DNA of 58,743 bases from Clostridia bacterium (GTDB lineage Bacteria; Bacillota; Peptococcia; DRI-13; UBA5745), in assembly GCA_018436095.1 (NCBI GenBank), contig JAHDMJ010000002.1:1-58743 (forward strand). The letters are read 5' to 3'. Positions 41,049 through 49,165 of the stretch are shown here, in pieces (positions within the stretch are counted from its first letter, which is position 1; every line of letters begins with the position of its first letter). Both the position numbers and the translations under genes were made by a program. The notes under the pieces were generated by a model. The model made no database searches. It was not told where the DNA came from and saw only the letters and a list, made by a program, of their open reading frames with translations.

Positions 41049-41068
41049 TTAGTATAATCACTAAACTA
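41049..41068. promoter_or_regulatory. MarR-type operator upstream of the MBL gene
   Basis: TAGTATAATCACTAAACTA (41050-41068) matches the operator at 41566-41584 at 17 of 19 positions. It lies between the MarR stop and the MBL start, so MarR probably also represses the MBL gene. Confidence 0.6.
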
Positions 41069-41089
41069 TATGAATAAAAATAGGACAGC

Positions 41090-41560
41090 CTAAGATTTTA
41101 GCAACTCACAGAGCTTTTCTACAGCCGTCTCAAATATTTCGATTTCCTCCTGGGTTAGTTTGGCTCTTAGCTGATCGTAAAAATGAAGATGATCCTGCCT
41201 ATGGGCCCGGTAAGCGCTAACGCCTTTTGGAGTCAGGGAAAGCAAAGCCGCCCGGGAATCTTCGGGGTGGGCAGTGCGCTGAACAAGGTTTCGGCTTTCC
41301 AAACGCTTAACCATTTGAGTCACGGCGCCCTTCGTTATGGATAAACGGCTGGCCAGCTCGCTCATCAGAATGGCTTTGCCGCAGCCGATGGCATCGATGG
41401 TATGGATTTCGCTGGGGGTAAGGGGGCCGGCCTCCCCAAAGCTCCGGGGATTTTTTTCCAGACGCTGCAACTGGACAAACAGGCGGCCCAGATTCCGGCT
41501 ACCTCTATCCTCGCAAAATTCACGATTTTCTTTCAATGAGTTTCTCATTTCTTTATCCAT
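41090..41560 (-). CDS. MarR-family transcriptional regulator
   Basis: A 156-residue winged-helix regulator. The LTPSEIHTIDAIG, LMSELASRLSITKGAVTQMVKRLESRNLV and RAALLSLTPKG segments are the MarR helix-turn-helix and wing. Such proteins usually repress their own and a neighbouring gene until a small ligand or oxidant binds. A perfect palindrome lies just before its start, and a near copy precedes the MBL gene, so it likely controls both. ATG 41560 has no strong ribosome site; an internal ATG at codon 5 is an alternative. Confidence 0.88.
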   Translation of the reverse strand: MDKEMRNSLKENREFCEDRGSRNLGRLFVQLQRLEKNPRSFGEAGPLTPSEIHTIDAIGCGKAILMSELASRLSITKGAVTQMVKRLESRNLVQRTAHPEDSRAALLSLTPKGVSAYRAHRQDHLHFYDQLRAKLTQEEIEIFETAVEKLCELLKS

Positions 41561-41565
41561 AACTA

Positions 41566-41584
41566 TAGTTTAGTCACTAAACTA
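41566..41584. promoter_or_regulatory. MarR autoregulatory operator
   Basis: TAGTTTAGTCACTAAACTA is a perfect palindrome with 8-bp arms around TCA, 6 bp upstream of the MarR start codon. Repressor bound here would block MarR transcription. Confidence 0.65.
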
Positions 41585-41666
41585 ATTTTTGTCAAGAGGA
41601 ATCTATTATGAGGATTCAGCAGTGGCAGCAATGACCCCCTAAATGTGCAAAAAACCAGATAGTGCA

Positions 41667-41993
41667 GAGGCTGCTGAAAAAGTCGCAGGGGTTATGTCCG
41701 TATTGAGGCTAAAATCGGATTCGCTGGGTCAGATGCACAAAAATCGAGGTTGTGTGACGGCAGGCAGGGGACTTGACCCGTTTTTTGCTTCCGGATGCAC
41801 AAAAATCGAAGTTGTGTACGGATTATAGGGCAGCTTTTTCGTAATCTAAGCCAATTTAAAGCTCATAGTACAACACAACCTCGATTTTTGTGCAGTTAGC
41901 CTCTGCTTTTAGCCTAAATTTGATGTCCGCTGCGACACAACCTCGATTTTTGTGCACCTCGCCTGATTTGCCGGCGACTTTTTCAGTGCTCTC
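41667..41993 (+). repeat. Palindromic interspersed element A, copy 2
   Basis: A 327-bp copy of element A in the same orientation as copy 1. Terminal repeats are GAGGCTGCTGAAAAAGTCG and, at 41975-41993, CGACTTTTTCAGTGCTCTC. The internal motif is forward at 41734 and 41796 and reversed at 41873 and 41935. The rest of the 41585-42190 gap holds a short tandem repeat and AT-rich sequence, and no gene. Confidence 0.85.
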
Positions 41994-42120
41994 GATAGTG
42001 CATGGATATTGCGGCAATATACGCAAATTTTTGATTGAATAGGTGAACATAAAGAATAAATATACTAATTTATGTACATTCCATCTTTCGTTTAATGGCC
42101 TTTAATGCATTATCTCATTT

Positions 42121-42158
42121 TTTGTGCACTTGGCCTTTGTTTGTGCACTTGGCCTTCG
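42121..42158 (+). repeat. Tandem 19-bp repeat
   Basis: TTTGTGCACTTGGCCTTTG is followed directly by the same 19 bases with one change, then by a partial third unit (TTTGTG). It lies downstream of the nikE-like gene on its 3' side. No function is evident. Confidence 0.6.
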
Positions 42159-42190
42159 TTTGTGGAGTTGTCTCTTCTTTCTTGAAGCCA

Positions 42191-42982
42191 TCAGGCCTCA
42201 AAATCAATAATGGAATGAAGCAAGCGCAAGGCATATTCATCTTTGGTTTCAGCAAGCCGCTCCACAGCGATTTGCTCCGTCACCCGGCCCTGGTACAGGA
42301 ATAAAACGTTGTCGCACATGTAGGTAACGGCAGTCAGATCATGAGTAATAAAGGCATAGGTTAAGTCCAGCCGTTCCTTTAATTCCTTCAGCAGATCCAT
42401 GATTTGCACCTGGGTATGGGTATCAAGGGAAGAAATCGCCTCGTCAAAGAGAATCAGCTCCGGCTTACAGGCCACGGCCCGGGCAATGCAAACCCGCTGT
42501 AGCTGGCCGCCGGAAAGCTGGTGGGGAAAACGGCCGGCAAAGGAGGCCTCCAAGCCTACCAGATCCAGAAGGCGGGTAACCTCTTTTTCGTAATTCAGGG
42601 CAATGCCTTCCCGCCGCTGCCTGGCCCTGATACCTTCGCCGATGACGTCCCGGATGAGAAAACGGGGATTAGCGGAGGTAGTATAATCCTGAAAAACAAC
42701 GCTGAGCCTATTCTGCAGAGCCCTTTTCCCCTGTCTGGAGCGGTAAACGGACATACCGTCCAATAAAACCTGGCCTTTTTCCGGTTTCAGCAGGCCGCAG
42801 AGCACCCGGCCCAAGGTGGATTTACCGCTGCCGGATTCGCCTAAAATGCCGAGGCAGGAGCCTTTGGGCAGAGACAAAGATACGTCAAAGAGCACTTGTT
42901 TTCTCGATGCTCCAAATACTTTCTCTTGTTGTTCACTGCGAAAGCTGACGCAGATATTTTGCATTTCGATCATCGGGATCAT
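42191..42982 (-). CDS. nikE: Nickel/peptide ABC transporter ATP-binding protein (NikE/DppF type)
   Basis: A 263-residue ABC ATPase. Walker A is [11 protein letters not shown], the ABC signature [14 protein letters not shown], Walker [13 protein letters not shown], and the switch His is in FITHDL. It belongs to the OppF/DppF/NikE class, with the usual VVFQDY Q-loop. It pairs with the ATPase gene upstream (4-base overlap) to energise NikBC. It is the last gene of nikABCDE; no clear T-run terminator follows. Confidence 0.88.
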   Translation of the reverse strand: MIPMIEMQNICVSFRSEQQEKVFGASRKQVLFDVSLSLPKGSCLGILGESGSGKSTLGRVLCGLLKPEKGQVLLDGMSVYRSRQGKRALQNRLSVVFQDYTTSANPRFLIRDVIGEGIRARQRREGIALNYEKEVTRLLDLVGLEASFAGRFPHQLSGGQLQRVCIARAVACKPELILFDEAISSLDTHTQVQIMDLLKELKERLDLTYAFITHDLTAVTYMCDNVLFLYQGRVTEQIAVERLAETKDEYALRLLHSIIDFEA

Positions 42983-43800
42983 TGAGACGCCTCCTTTTGC
43001 AGGGCCAAACGGTAGCGGGCCATAACGGCGCTGCGTTTTTCCACCAAAAGCTTTGTATAGGGATCAATAGCGTGATGGAGGATATGGGAAAACTCTCCTT
43101 TATCCACAATTTCCCCATTGCTCATGACTAAGATACGGTCAGCTACTTTTGAGACAGCCCCTAAATCATGGGTGATAAAGAGCATGGCTGTTTGATGGCC
43201 GGATTTAATTTTTTGAAATTCCTGGAGGATTTCAAATTGAGTGATGGCATCGATGGCGGTGGTAGGCTCATCGGCAATCAGCAGATCCGGCTCCAAAGCG
43301 ATGGCAATGCCGATCATGATCCGCTGCAGCATGCCGCCGGAGAGCTGATGAGGATACTTTTCCAAGACTTCCGCCGGGTCCTTGATTTGCATCCGCTCCA
43401 GGATGTCCAGGGACCGGCTGCGAATTTGGGCTTTATCCCACTGGGTGTGAACGGCAAAGGTCTCAGCCATTTGGTTGCCGATGCGGTAGAGGGGGTCGAA
43501 GCAGGTCATGGGGTTTTGCAAAACCATAGTGATTTGACGGCCCCGCAGCCGCCGCAGGGACTCTTTGCTTTCCTTTAGAAGATCCCGGCCATTAAATACA
43601 GCTTGCCCGGAAACCTGAAAGCTTTTGTCCAGCAGGCCGGCAAAGGCTTTGACGGTCATGCTTTTGCCGCTGCCGGATTCCCCTAAGATGCCGAGGCACT
43701 CACCCTGATTGACGGAAAAACTGACGTTTTTAACTATGGGATGCAGCCCTTTCTTTGTCTTAAGCGAGACACAGAGGTCCCGCACCTCGATTACGCTCAT
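42979..43800 (-). CDS. nikD: Nickel/peptide ABC transporter ATP-binding protein (NikD/DppD type)
   Basis: A 273-residue ABC ATPase. Walker A is [11 protein letters not shown], signature LSGGMLQRIMIGIA, Walker B LLIADEPTTAID, and H-loop FITHDLG. It shows the OppD/DppD/NikD layout, with MVLQNPMTCFDPLYRIG after the Q-loop. It overlaps nikC and nikE by four bases each, so the operon is tightly coupled. Confidence 0.88.
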   Translation of the reverse strand: MSVIEVRDLCVSLKTKKGLHPIVKNVSFSVNQGECLGILGESGSGKSMTVKAFAGLLDKSFQVSGQAVFNGRDLLKESKESLRRLRGRQITMVLQNPMTCFDPLYRIGNQMAETFAVHTQWDKAQIRSRSLDILERMQIKDPAEVLEKYPHQLSGGMLQRIMIGIAIALEPDLLIADEPTTAIDAITQFEILQEFQKIKSGHQTAMLFITHDLGAVSKVADRILVMSNGEIVDKGEFSHILHHAIDPYTKLLVEKRSAVMARYRLALQKEASQ

Positions 43801-44621
43801 TCGCTTACCTCCTTGGGGTCCAGCACATCCCGCAGAGCATCGCCCATCAGGTTGAAAGCGGATACCAGGACAACGATGGCGATGCCGGGTACAATCATCT
43901 GGGTGGGGTTGCTGGTCATCACGTTCTTTGCTTCATTCAGCATGGCGCCCCACTCAGGGGTAGGCGCCTGGACGCCAAGACCCAAGAAGGACAGGGTAGA
44001 GATATTAATAATAGCCCAGCCTACATCCAGGGAAGCCAAAACCGCTAAATCTGAGGCAATGGACGGTACCAGATGGCGCAGGAGAACGAATCTTTCCGGC
44101 GTGCCGATGCAGCGGGAAAACAGCACATAATTGCTATTGCGGTGCTGCATTACGCCGGTGCGGATCATGCGGGCGTACCAGGCCCACTTGATGAATACAT
44201 TGGCAATGATCACATTCTGTACGCTGACCCCCAATAGGGCAACCACGGCAAAGACCATTACCTGGCTGGGGAAAGAAAGCATCACGTCCACAACCCGCAT
44301 GATCACTTCTTCTATCCAGCCCCGGAAATAGCCGGCCAGAAGCCCCATCAAGGCGCCTAAGCAGATGGTGCCCAGCATGGTCAGCACAGCCAGACCTAAA
44401 GTGGGGCGGATGCCATAGATCATCCTGGAAAGGAGGCAGCGGCCCAGGTTATCGGTACCCAGGGGATATTCGGCGCTGTAGGGCGCAAACTTATTGATAA
44501 TATCTGTGGCAAGAGGATCGTTGGGAGCAATCCAGGGTGCAAAAATGCCGATGAGGGCCACGAGAAGAACCAGGCTTACCGTAGCTACGGCGGTTTTATG
44601 ATGAAGGAACCTCTGGAGCAT
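43797..44621 (-). CDS. nikC: Nickel/peptide ABC transporter permease (NikC/DppC type)
   Basis: A 274-residue inner-membrane permease with about six helices. The BPD_transp_1 domain ends with the EAA-like loop IGTPERFVLLRHLVP that docks the ATPases. APWIAPNDPLATD after the first helix and YPLGTDNLGRCLLSRMIYG are hallmarks of the DppC/NikC branch. The start overlaps the nikB stop by one base. Confidence 0.9.
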   Translation of the reverse strand: MLQRFLHHKTAVATVSLVLLVALIGIFAPWIAPNDPLATDIINKFAPYSAEYPLGTDNLGRCLLSRMIYGIRPTLGLAVLTMLGTICLGALMGLLAGYFRGWIEEVIMRVVDVMLSFPSQVMVFAVVALLGVSVQNVIIANVFIKWAWYARMIRTGVMQHRNSNYVLFSRCIGTPERFVLLRHLVPSIASDLAVLASLDVGWAIINISTLSFLGLGVQAPTPEWGAMLNEAKNVMTSNPTQMIVPGIAIVVLVSAFNLMGDALRDVLDPKEVSE

Positions 44622-45562
44622 CAGGCAGCCTCCTTTCTGAGCCGGGGATCGGCCAGGGATTGCAAAATATCAAAAAGCAGATTAAACATAACGAATAGTA
44701 CGCCAATTAAGAGCACATAAGTTTGAATCACCGGATAGTCCCGGTTGAAAATCGAGCTGATGCACAAGGTGCCCAGGCCCGGCCAGGCAAAGACGTTTTC
44801 CACAACAATGGTGCCGGAAATCAACTGGGGAATACTCATGCCTAAAGCGACGATGCAGGTATGCATAGAGTTTTTGAGGATATGCTTGACTAAAATAGAT
44901 TTTTGGGGCAAGCCCCGGACATTGGCGTACAACACATAATCCTGCTTCATGTTTTCCAGCATATTATTGCGGATCAGCCGGATAAAGGTGGCGATGTAGC
45001 TTAGAGAAACGGTGCAAGCCGGCAGGATCAGGTGCCGCCAGCTGCCGCTGCCGCTGGTGGGCAACAGGTCCAGCTTAATGGATACGCTCCACATCAGCAA
45101 GAGGCCCACCCAGTAAGCAGGCATGGCCGTGGTAATAAAGATAATTCCCCGCATGATTCTGTCAAACCAACTGTCCTTATAGACGGCACAGAAGAAGCCG
45201 ATAGGCAAGCTGAGCAGAATGACCAGGATGAAGGAAGCTCCGGCCAGCCGCAAGGTGGCGGGCAGGCAGCGAAGGAGCTCCCCGGCTACAGTGCGGGAAG
45301 GATTGACATAGCTGATGCCGAAATCGCCTTTCAGGCAGTTGACCAGCCAGGTGAGATAGCGGACCAGGTAAGGCTTGTCCAGACCTAATTCCGCCCGGAC
45401 CTCCGCAATGGCCTCATCGGTAATAATAGGAACCTGGCGTACCCGCAGAGCCACTTCCGCCGGGTCCGAAGGAATCAGATTAATAAAGACGAAGCAGACA
45501 AAGGAAATGCATAATAAAAGCGGTATGGCCGTAAGCAGCCGTTTGATTATATATTGTTTCAT
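44621..45562 (-). CDS. nikB: Nickel/peptide ABC transporter permease (NikB/DppB type)
   Basis: A 313-residue permease of about six helices. The N terminus MKQYIIKRLLTAIPLLLCISFVCF and the RVRQVPIITDEAIAEVRAELGLDKP loop are typical of DppB/NikB; the EAA loop is ANVRGLPQKSILVKHIL. ATG 45562 follows GGAGAGG; a longer frame from 45658 would run into the MITE-like element. The 339-bp gap to nikA contains that element, which may affect expression of the genes downstream. Confidence 0.9.
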   Translation of the reverse strand: MKQYIIKRLLTAIPLLLCISFVCFVFINLIPSDPAEVALRVRQVPIITDEAIAEVRAELGLDKPYLVRYLTWLVNCLKGDFGISYVNPSRTVAGELLRCLPATLRLAGASFILVILLSLPIGFFCAVYKDSWFDRIMRGIIFITTAMPAYWVGLLLMWSVSIKLDLLPTSGSGSWRHLILPACTVSLSYIATFIRLIRNNMLENMKQDYVLYANVRGLPQKSILVKHILKNSMHTCIVALGMSIPQLISGTIVVENVFAWPGLGTLCISSIFNRDYPVIQTYVLLIGVLFVMFNLLFDILQSLADPRLRKEAA

Positions 45563-45600
45563 TAATGATCCTCTCCAAACAAAGGCAGAGCCGCCCCTCA

Positions 45601-45856
45601 ATACTGTTGCCGGATTAAAAACTGTCTGAAATTGCCGAGAATTTTTTGAGCAAGACAAGTCGTGAGGAGAGCGAATACCCGTAGTGGTATTTAACTGACG
45701 AGCAACGCAGGTTCTGCAAGCTCAATCCTACGGATACAATTCGCTATCCGATGATACTCAGGGCGCAAATGTTCTGCTATCCGCAGATATTTGGGCGCAG
45801 ATGTATTGTTCAAAAAAGGCCGGCAAGATAGATGGTTTTTAATCCGGAAATAGTAT
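45601..45856. mobile_element. MITE-like element with ~26-bp terminal inverted repeats inside the nik operon
   Basis: A 256-bp non-coding element between nikA and nikB. The left end (45601-45626, containing CCGGATTAAAAAC) and right end (45831-45856, containing GTTTTTAATCCGG) are inverted repeats agreeing at most of 26 positions, including ATACT/AGTAT at the tips. The interior holds TTTTTTGAGCAAGACAAGTC and GTGAGGAGAGCGAATACC, a purine-rich style similar to the interior of the element at 28756. No transposase is encoded. Confidence 0.75.
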
Positions 45857-45901
45857 AAAAGGCGACTCCGCACAGGCCGCGGCTTGCGCCGTCGAAAAAT
45901 T

Positions 45902-47539
45902 TTAAAAATACATGTCCGCAAAAGGAACTTCATATTGGGTTTGGGTAAAGCCCACTCCCTGCAAATCCGAGCGGTAAATGGCCTTGTTGCATTCGTAGGT
46001 CAAGGGTATATAGACTGCATCTTCGTGGAGCCGTGTCAGAACAAACTTATACAACTCCTGACGCTGGGCTTCGTCGGTGGAAACCAGGATATCGCTGATG
46101 GCCTGGTCGATTTCCTTTTTATCTTCTAAACCCTGCTGGGCAGCATAGTCGCCGTAAACCGGCGCCCGCATGGCGGCCAGAGAGGATTGAGGATCGTAAG
46201 GCATACCCCAGCAGATATTGAACACCATATCAAAATTGCCTGTTTTCATATTATCCCGGTAAGATTGTTCTTCTTCGCCGTGGATGTTCAGGGAGACGCC
46301 TATCTTGCTGTATTCGCCCTGCAGATATTCCGAAATGGTCCGTTCAGTGACGCTGTCGCTGTTGTACAGCAGCTTGAGTTCCAGCCGCTGGCTGCCTTTA
46401 ACCCGGATGCCGTCGCTGCCCGCAATCCAGCCGGCGGCGGTAAGCATTTCATCAGCGGCGGCAGTGTCGTAGCCGTAGGGCTTCAAGCCGATGCTGCAAT
46501 AGGGTACGGTTTCGGCAAAAAGGGTTTCGGCCGGCTCCTCCAGTCCATAAAAAATACCGTCGGAAATGGCTTGCTTGTTGGTGGCGTGTTGCAGAGCCTG
46601 GCGCACTGCTTTATCGGCCAAAATAGCATTAGTTGTATTCAGAACGATCTGACGGGTAGAGGTAGGGGCAGAGAGGGCCACGGAAAACTTATCGCTGTTC
46701 CTATACTGGTTGATTGCGTCGGCGTCGATCATGTTTTTACCGAAGATCAGATCAATTTCTCCCTTTTGCAGAGCCAGGATGCGGGTTTGATTGTCAGGAA
46801 TGACTTTAACGGTGATCTTGGCGATAGCCGGTTTTTCACCCCAATAATTCTCATTGCGTTCAAAGACGGCAAATTCATCGGTAACGAAATTGCTCAGGAC
46901 ATAAGGGCCTGTACCGATATATTGATTTACCCCGTCCTTGGTGCTGCCATCTTTCATAGCGGCGGGGGAAATCATGGCAAAGGGCCGGGTGACCCCTAAT
47001 TCCGTCAGCATGGGATAGTAGGGTTCGGACAGTTCAATCACAAAGGTATTGGCGTCGGGAGCCGAAACGCCCACCAGCAGATTCATCATTTCCAGCCAGG
47101 TATGGCGGTCCTTATTTTCAATGATGGCGTCGAAATTGGCTTTGATGGCATAAGCGTCGCAAATCTCGCCGTCGGAAAAGTAGACGCCGCTGCGGATATT
47201 GAAGGTATAGACCTTGCCGTCGGGGCTGACCTGCCAGTCTTCAGCCAGACAGCCTTCATAACCGTCTTCGGTTATGTTTACCAAGGTTTCATAGAGCATT
47301 TCCTGGGCATACATTTCCCCGGCATAAAGATGGGGGTTAAGATCCCGGATATCCCGGTAGTTTACAAAAATCAATTCTTCCCTGGCAGCAGGCTGAGAGG
47401 CCGAACCATCAGCAGGAGAAACGGTGCCCGGATTAGTAGAACCGCTGCTGCCTGGATTAGCCCCGTTGCCGCAGCCCGCCAGCAAAGCCAGGCTCATTAT
47501 TACTGCCGGCAATAAGGTAGATAAACGTGTTTTTACCAT
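45902..47539 (-). CDS. nikA: Nickel ABC transporter substrate-binding lipoprotein (NikA-like)
   Basis: A 545-residue family 5 solute-binding protein with a lipoprotein signal (lipobox LLAGC) and a Gly/Ser/Pro linker of about 30 residues. It follows E. coli NikA closely in key places: LNPHLYAGEMYAQEMLYE, DRHTWLEMMNLL, TRPFAMISP (the Arg that in NikA contacts the nickel chelate), FERNENYWGEKPAI, and WGMPYDPQSSLAAMRAP, including the Trp and Tyr of the binding site. The histidine near NikA position 416 appears to be Tyr-Gly here, so chelate recognition may differ. It heads nikABCDE. The upstream region contains a palindrome shared with the LysR promoter. Confidence 0.88.
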   Translation of the reverse strand: MVKTRLSTLLPAVIMSLALLAGCGNGANPGSSGSTNPGTVSPADGSASQPAAREELIFVNYRDIRDLNPHLYAGEMYAQEMLYETLVNITEDGYEGCLAEDWQVSPDGKVYTFNIRSGVYFSDGEICDAYAIKANFDAIIENKDRHTWLEMMNLLVGVSAPDANTFVIELSEPYYPMLTELGVTRPFAMISPAAMKDGSTKDGVNQYIGTGPYVLSNFVTDEFAVFERNENYWGEKPAIAKITVKVIPDNQTRILALQKGEIDLIFGKNMIDADAINQYRNSDKFSVALSAPTSTRQIVLNTTNAILADKAVRQALQHATNKQAISDGIFYGLEEPAETLFAETVPYCSIGLKPYGYDTAAADEMLTAAGWIAGSDGIRVKGSQRLELKLLYNSDSVTERTISEYLQGEYSKIGVSLNIHGEEEQSYRDNMKTGNFDMVFNICWGMPYDPQSSLAAMRAPVYGDYAAQQGLEDKKEIDQAISDILVSTDEAQRQELYKFVLTRLHEDAVYIPLTYECNKAIYRSDLQGVGFTQTQYEVPFADMYF

Positions 47540-47593
47540 AATGTCTCCTCCAAAACCAAGATTATAGGTGAATTCCTGGTCAAGTATAGCATG

Positions 47594-47609
47594 GTTAGCC
47601 TAAGCTTAC
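47594..47609. promoter_or_regulatory. Candidate LysR operator upstream of nikA
   Basis: GTTAGC-CTAA-GCTTAC, preceded by ATG so that one half reads ATGGTTAGC. The same half-site, inverted, forms part of the palindrome at 48712-48727 upstream of the LysR gene. It is about 55 bp before the nikA start codon. Confidence 0.5.
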
Positions 47610-47631
47610 TAATGCGGATTTACAAAGCAGA

Positions 47632-47751
47632 GTTATAACAATCCGTTATAACGCCTCAGTAGAAAATTTTTCGATTGTAGAAAAATTTTCTTACCTTTGT
47701 GCGTTTCAACGAGGTTAGGGTATGTGATGACTGAAAAAAGTGCAAAGGTAA
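47632..47751. other. Cluster of inverted repeats between lysR and nikA
   Basis: Two copies of the 8-bp palindrome GTTATAAC lie 13 bp apart (47632-47639 and 47645-47652), a possible second operator. A perfect 11-bp stem, GAAAATTTTTC and GAAAAATTTTC (47662-47690), and a wider pair, TTACCTTTG and CAAAGGTAA (47691-47699 and 47743-47751), follow. They may form a structured leader or the 3' end of the lysR transcript. I could not match it to a known riboswitch. Confidence 0.45.
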
Positions 47752-47773
47752 GGAGAGTGCCGCAGAAGCCTCG

Positions 47774-48676
47774 TTATAGGATATCTTTGAGATTTTTAAT
47801 AAACCACTGGGCTGATTCGCTTAATCTATGCTGCTCGGGATATATATAGCCGATTACCAAAAAGGGCTCGCAATTGTTGATGGGCAGCGCCTTAATATCG
47901 TATTGCTCGTATTGGGAGGGTAAAAAATTAAGGCCGATACTGCAGACATCCGTATGGAGCAGCAGATCGATAATCAGGTGGTCGCTGTTGGTATACATAG
48001 CGTAATTGAGGCCCTCCGTAGGGATGGCGCCCACGTTGACCTGGGCCAAATGGTGTTCCATGGAAAAATAATCCCGGATTCCCCGGACGAAGCGCAGCCG
48101 GGACAATTCCGAGAGCTCAATACTTTCATGAAAATACAGGGGATGCTTGGGCCCCACATAAACACAGGCTTCTTTCACATCCAGAGGCTCAAACTGCAAT
48201 TTTTTGTGAGACAAAATATGTTTGAAGGTTTGCAGTTGCTTTTGGGCTACATAAACGATGCCGATTTCAGATATGCCTTCGGACACATGATTGCTGATTT
48301 CCTCTGCCGCCCCTTCCCGGTGCTCCACGATATATTGATCACCCCAGATTTTATAGTAGTCAATGAGCAGGCGGGCGATCATATTGCTGGGATAAGAAGA
48401 CAGAGTGAACTTGCGGCCTTGATTGTGGTCGGCCAGGGAGCTGATAAATGCCGCGTCATTTAAAATATGGCGGGCATATTCCAAAACCCGCTCTCCATAG
48501 GGGGTGGGGCGAACACCCCGGCCCGTCCGTTCTAAAAGGCGCCGGCCCAGCTCCGTTTCCAATGCCCTGATTACTTTGCTGACATTGGGCTGAGAGGTGT
48601 AGAGACATTCGGCGGCTTTATTTAAGCTGCCATGGTGGCAGGCCACCACGAAAAATTCCAGTTGCCGAAATTCCAT
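47774..48676 (-). CDS. LysR-family transcriptional regulator (nik-linked)
   Basis: A 300-residue LysR-type regulator. The N-terminal winged helix is QLEFFVVACHHGSLNKAAECLYTSQPNVSKVIRALETELGRRLLER, and a periplasmic-binding-protein-like effector domain follows from about residue 90. It lies upstream of nikA in the same direction (234-bp gap). GTTAGC-TATT-GCTAAC upstream of its own start and a related site before nikA suggest that it regulates both. The effector is unknown. AGGGAGGTATT precedes ATG 48676. Confidence 0.9.
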   Translation of the reverse strand: MEFRQLEFFVVACHHGSLNKAAECLYTSQPNVSKVIRALETELGRRLLERTGRGVRPTPYGERVLEYARHILNDAAFISSLADHNQGRKFTLSSYPSNMIARLLIDYYKIWGDQYIVEHREGAAEEISNHVSEGISEIGIVYVAQKQLQTFKHILSHKKLQFEPLDVKEACVYVGPKHPLYFHESIELSELSRLRFVRGIRDYFSMEHHLAQVNVGAIPTEGLNYAMYTNSDHLIIDLLLHTDVCSIGLNFLPSQYEQYDIKALPINNCEPFLVIGYIYPEQHRLSESAQWFIKNLKDIL

Positions 48677-48711
48677 TATATAATACCTCCCTGGTTATAT
48701 TTTTGCAGAAT

Positions 48712-48727
48712 GTTAGCTATTGCTAAC
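48712..48727. promoter_or_regulatory. Candidate LysR autoregulatory operator
   Basis: GTTAGC-TATT-GCTAAC is a perfect inverted repeat with 6-bp arms, about 36 bp before the LysR start. It contains a T-N11-A LysR box and shares the half-site ATGGTTAGC with the nikA-proximal site at 47594. Confidence 0.55.
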
Positions 48728-48781
48728 CATAGTATAGCGTTTCACGGCAAATGTCAATTTAAGCGGGATAAATAGAGATTT

Positions 48782-48810
48782 TTGACAGGTTATCTCAGGT
48801 GTGGTAATAT
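48782..48810 (+). promoter_or_regulatory. Strong sigma-70-type promoter for the small acidic protein
   Basis: A perfect -35 hexamer TTGACA (48782-48787), a 17-bp spacer, and TAATAT (48805-48810) as the -10 element. Transcription would start about 25 bp before the small gene at 48842. Confidence 0.75.
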
Positions 48811-48841
48811 AAATATAAGTATATAAACGGGAGGGATACAA

Positions 48842-48985
48842 ATGGCTGAAGATAAGGTTAAAGCTGAGGATAAAAAGATAGTCTCTGATAACGGCGATGA
48901 TTTTCAATTTGAAGATGCCGTCTGCTCCGCTGAGTTTGCTGAAGGCTGCAAAGTCCCGGAAGATAAAGAGAAGGAAGAAAAATAA
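48842..48985 (+). CDS. Small acidic protein of 47 residues, unknown function
   Basis: ATG 48842 is preceded by GGGAGGG at a good distance and opens a 47-codon frame ending TAA 48983-48985. The product is strongly charged, rich in Lys, Glu and Asp at both ends (MAEDKVKAEDKK and PEDKEKEEK), with two cysteines (DAVCSAEFAEGCK) separated by eight residues in a short central region that could bind a metal or form a disulfide. A consensus promoter and an intrinsic terminator frame it exactly, so it is a complete monocistronic gene. No known family recognised. Confidence 0.75.
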   Translation: MAEDKVKAEDKKIVSDNGDDFQFEDAVCSAEFAEGCKVPEDKEKEEK

Positions 48986-49014
48986 TCCTGGTTGATGAAG
49001 AGTAGATAAATTAA

Positions 49015-49040
49015 GGAGCTGCGGGTTGCAGCTCCTTTTT
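49015..49040 (+). terminator. Intrinsic terminator after the small acidic gene
   Basis: GGAGCTGC (49015-49022) pairs with GCAGCTCC (49028-49035) around GGGTT, followed by TTTTT. A textbook terminator 29 bp after the stop codon. Confidence 0.92.
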
Positions 49041-49165
49041 GATGCGTTTTTAGGGGTATTTATTTATGGTTTAAGAGGGGTTATAATGATTAACGGTGGC
49101 CAGCCTGTAATATGCCGTTGTCGTGGAGAATTCATTAGTTTAGCGGGAAATGGGTTGATGGGTAC

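Noticed and set aside
47540-47773. NiCo or cobalamin riboswitch upstream of nikA
   Set aside because: The stems present do not match the conserved cores I know for these classes.
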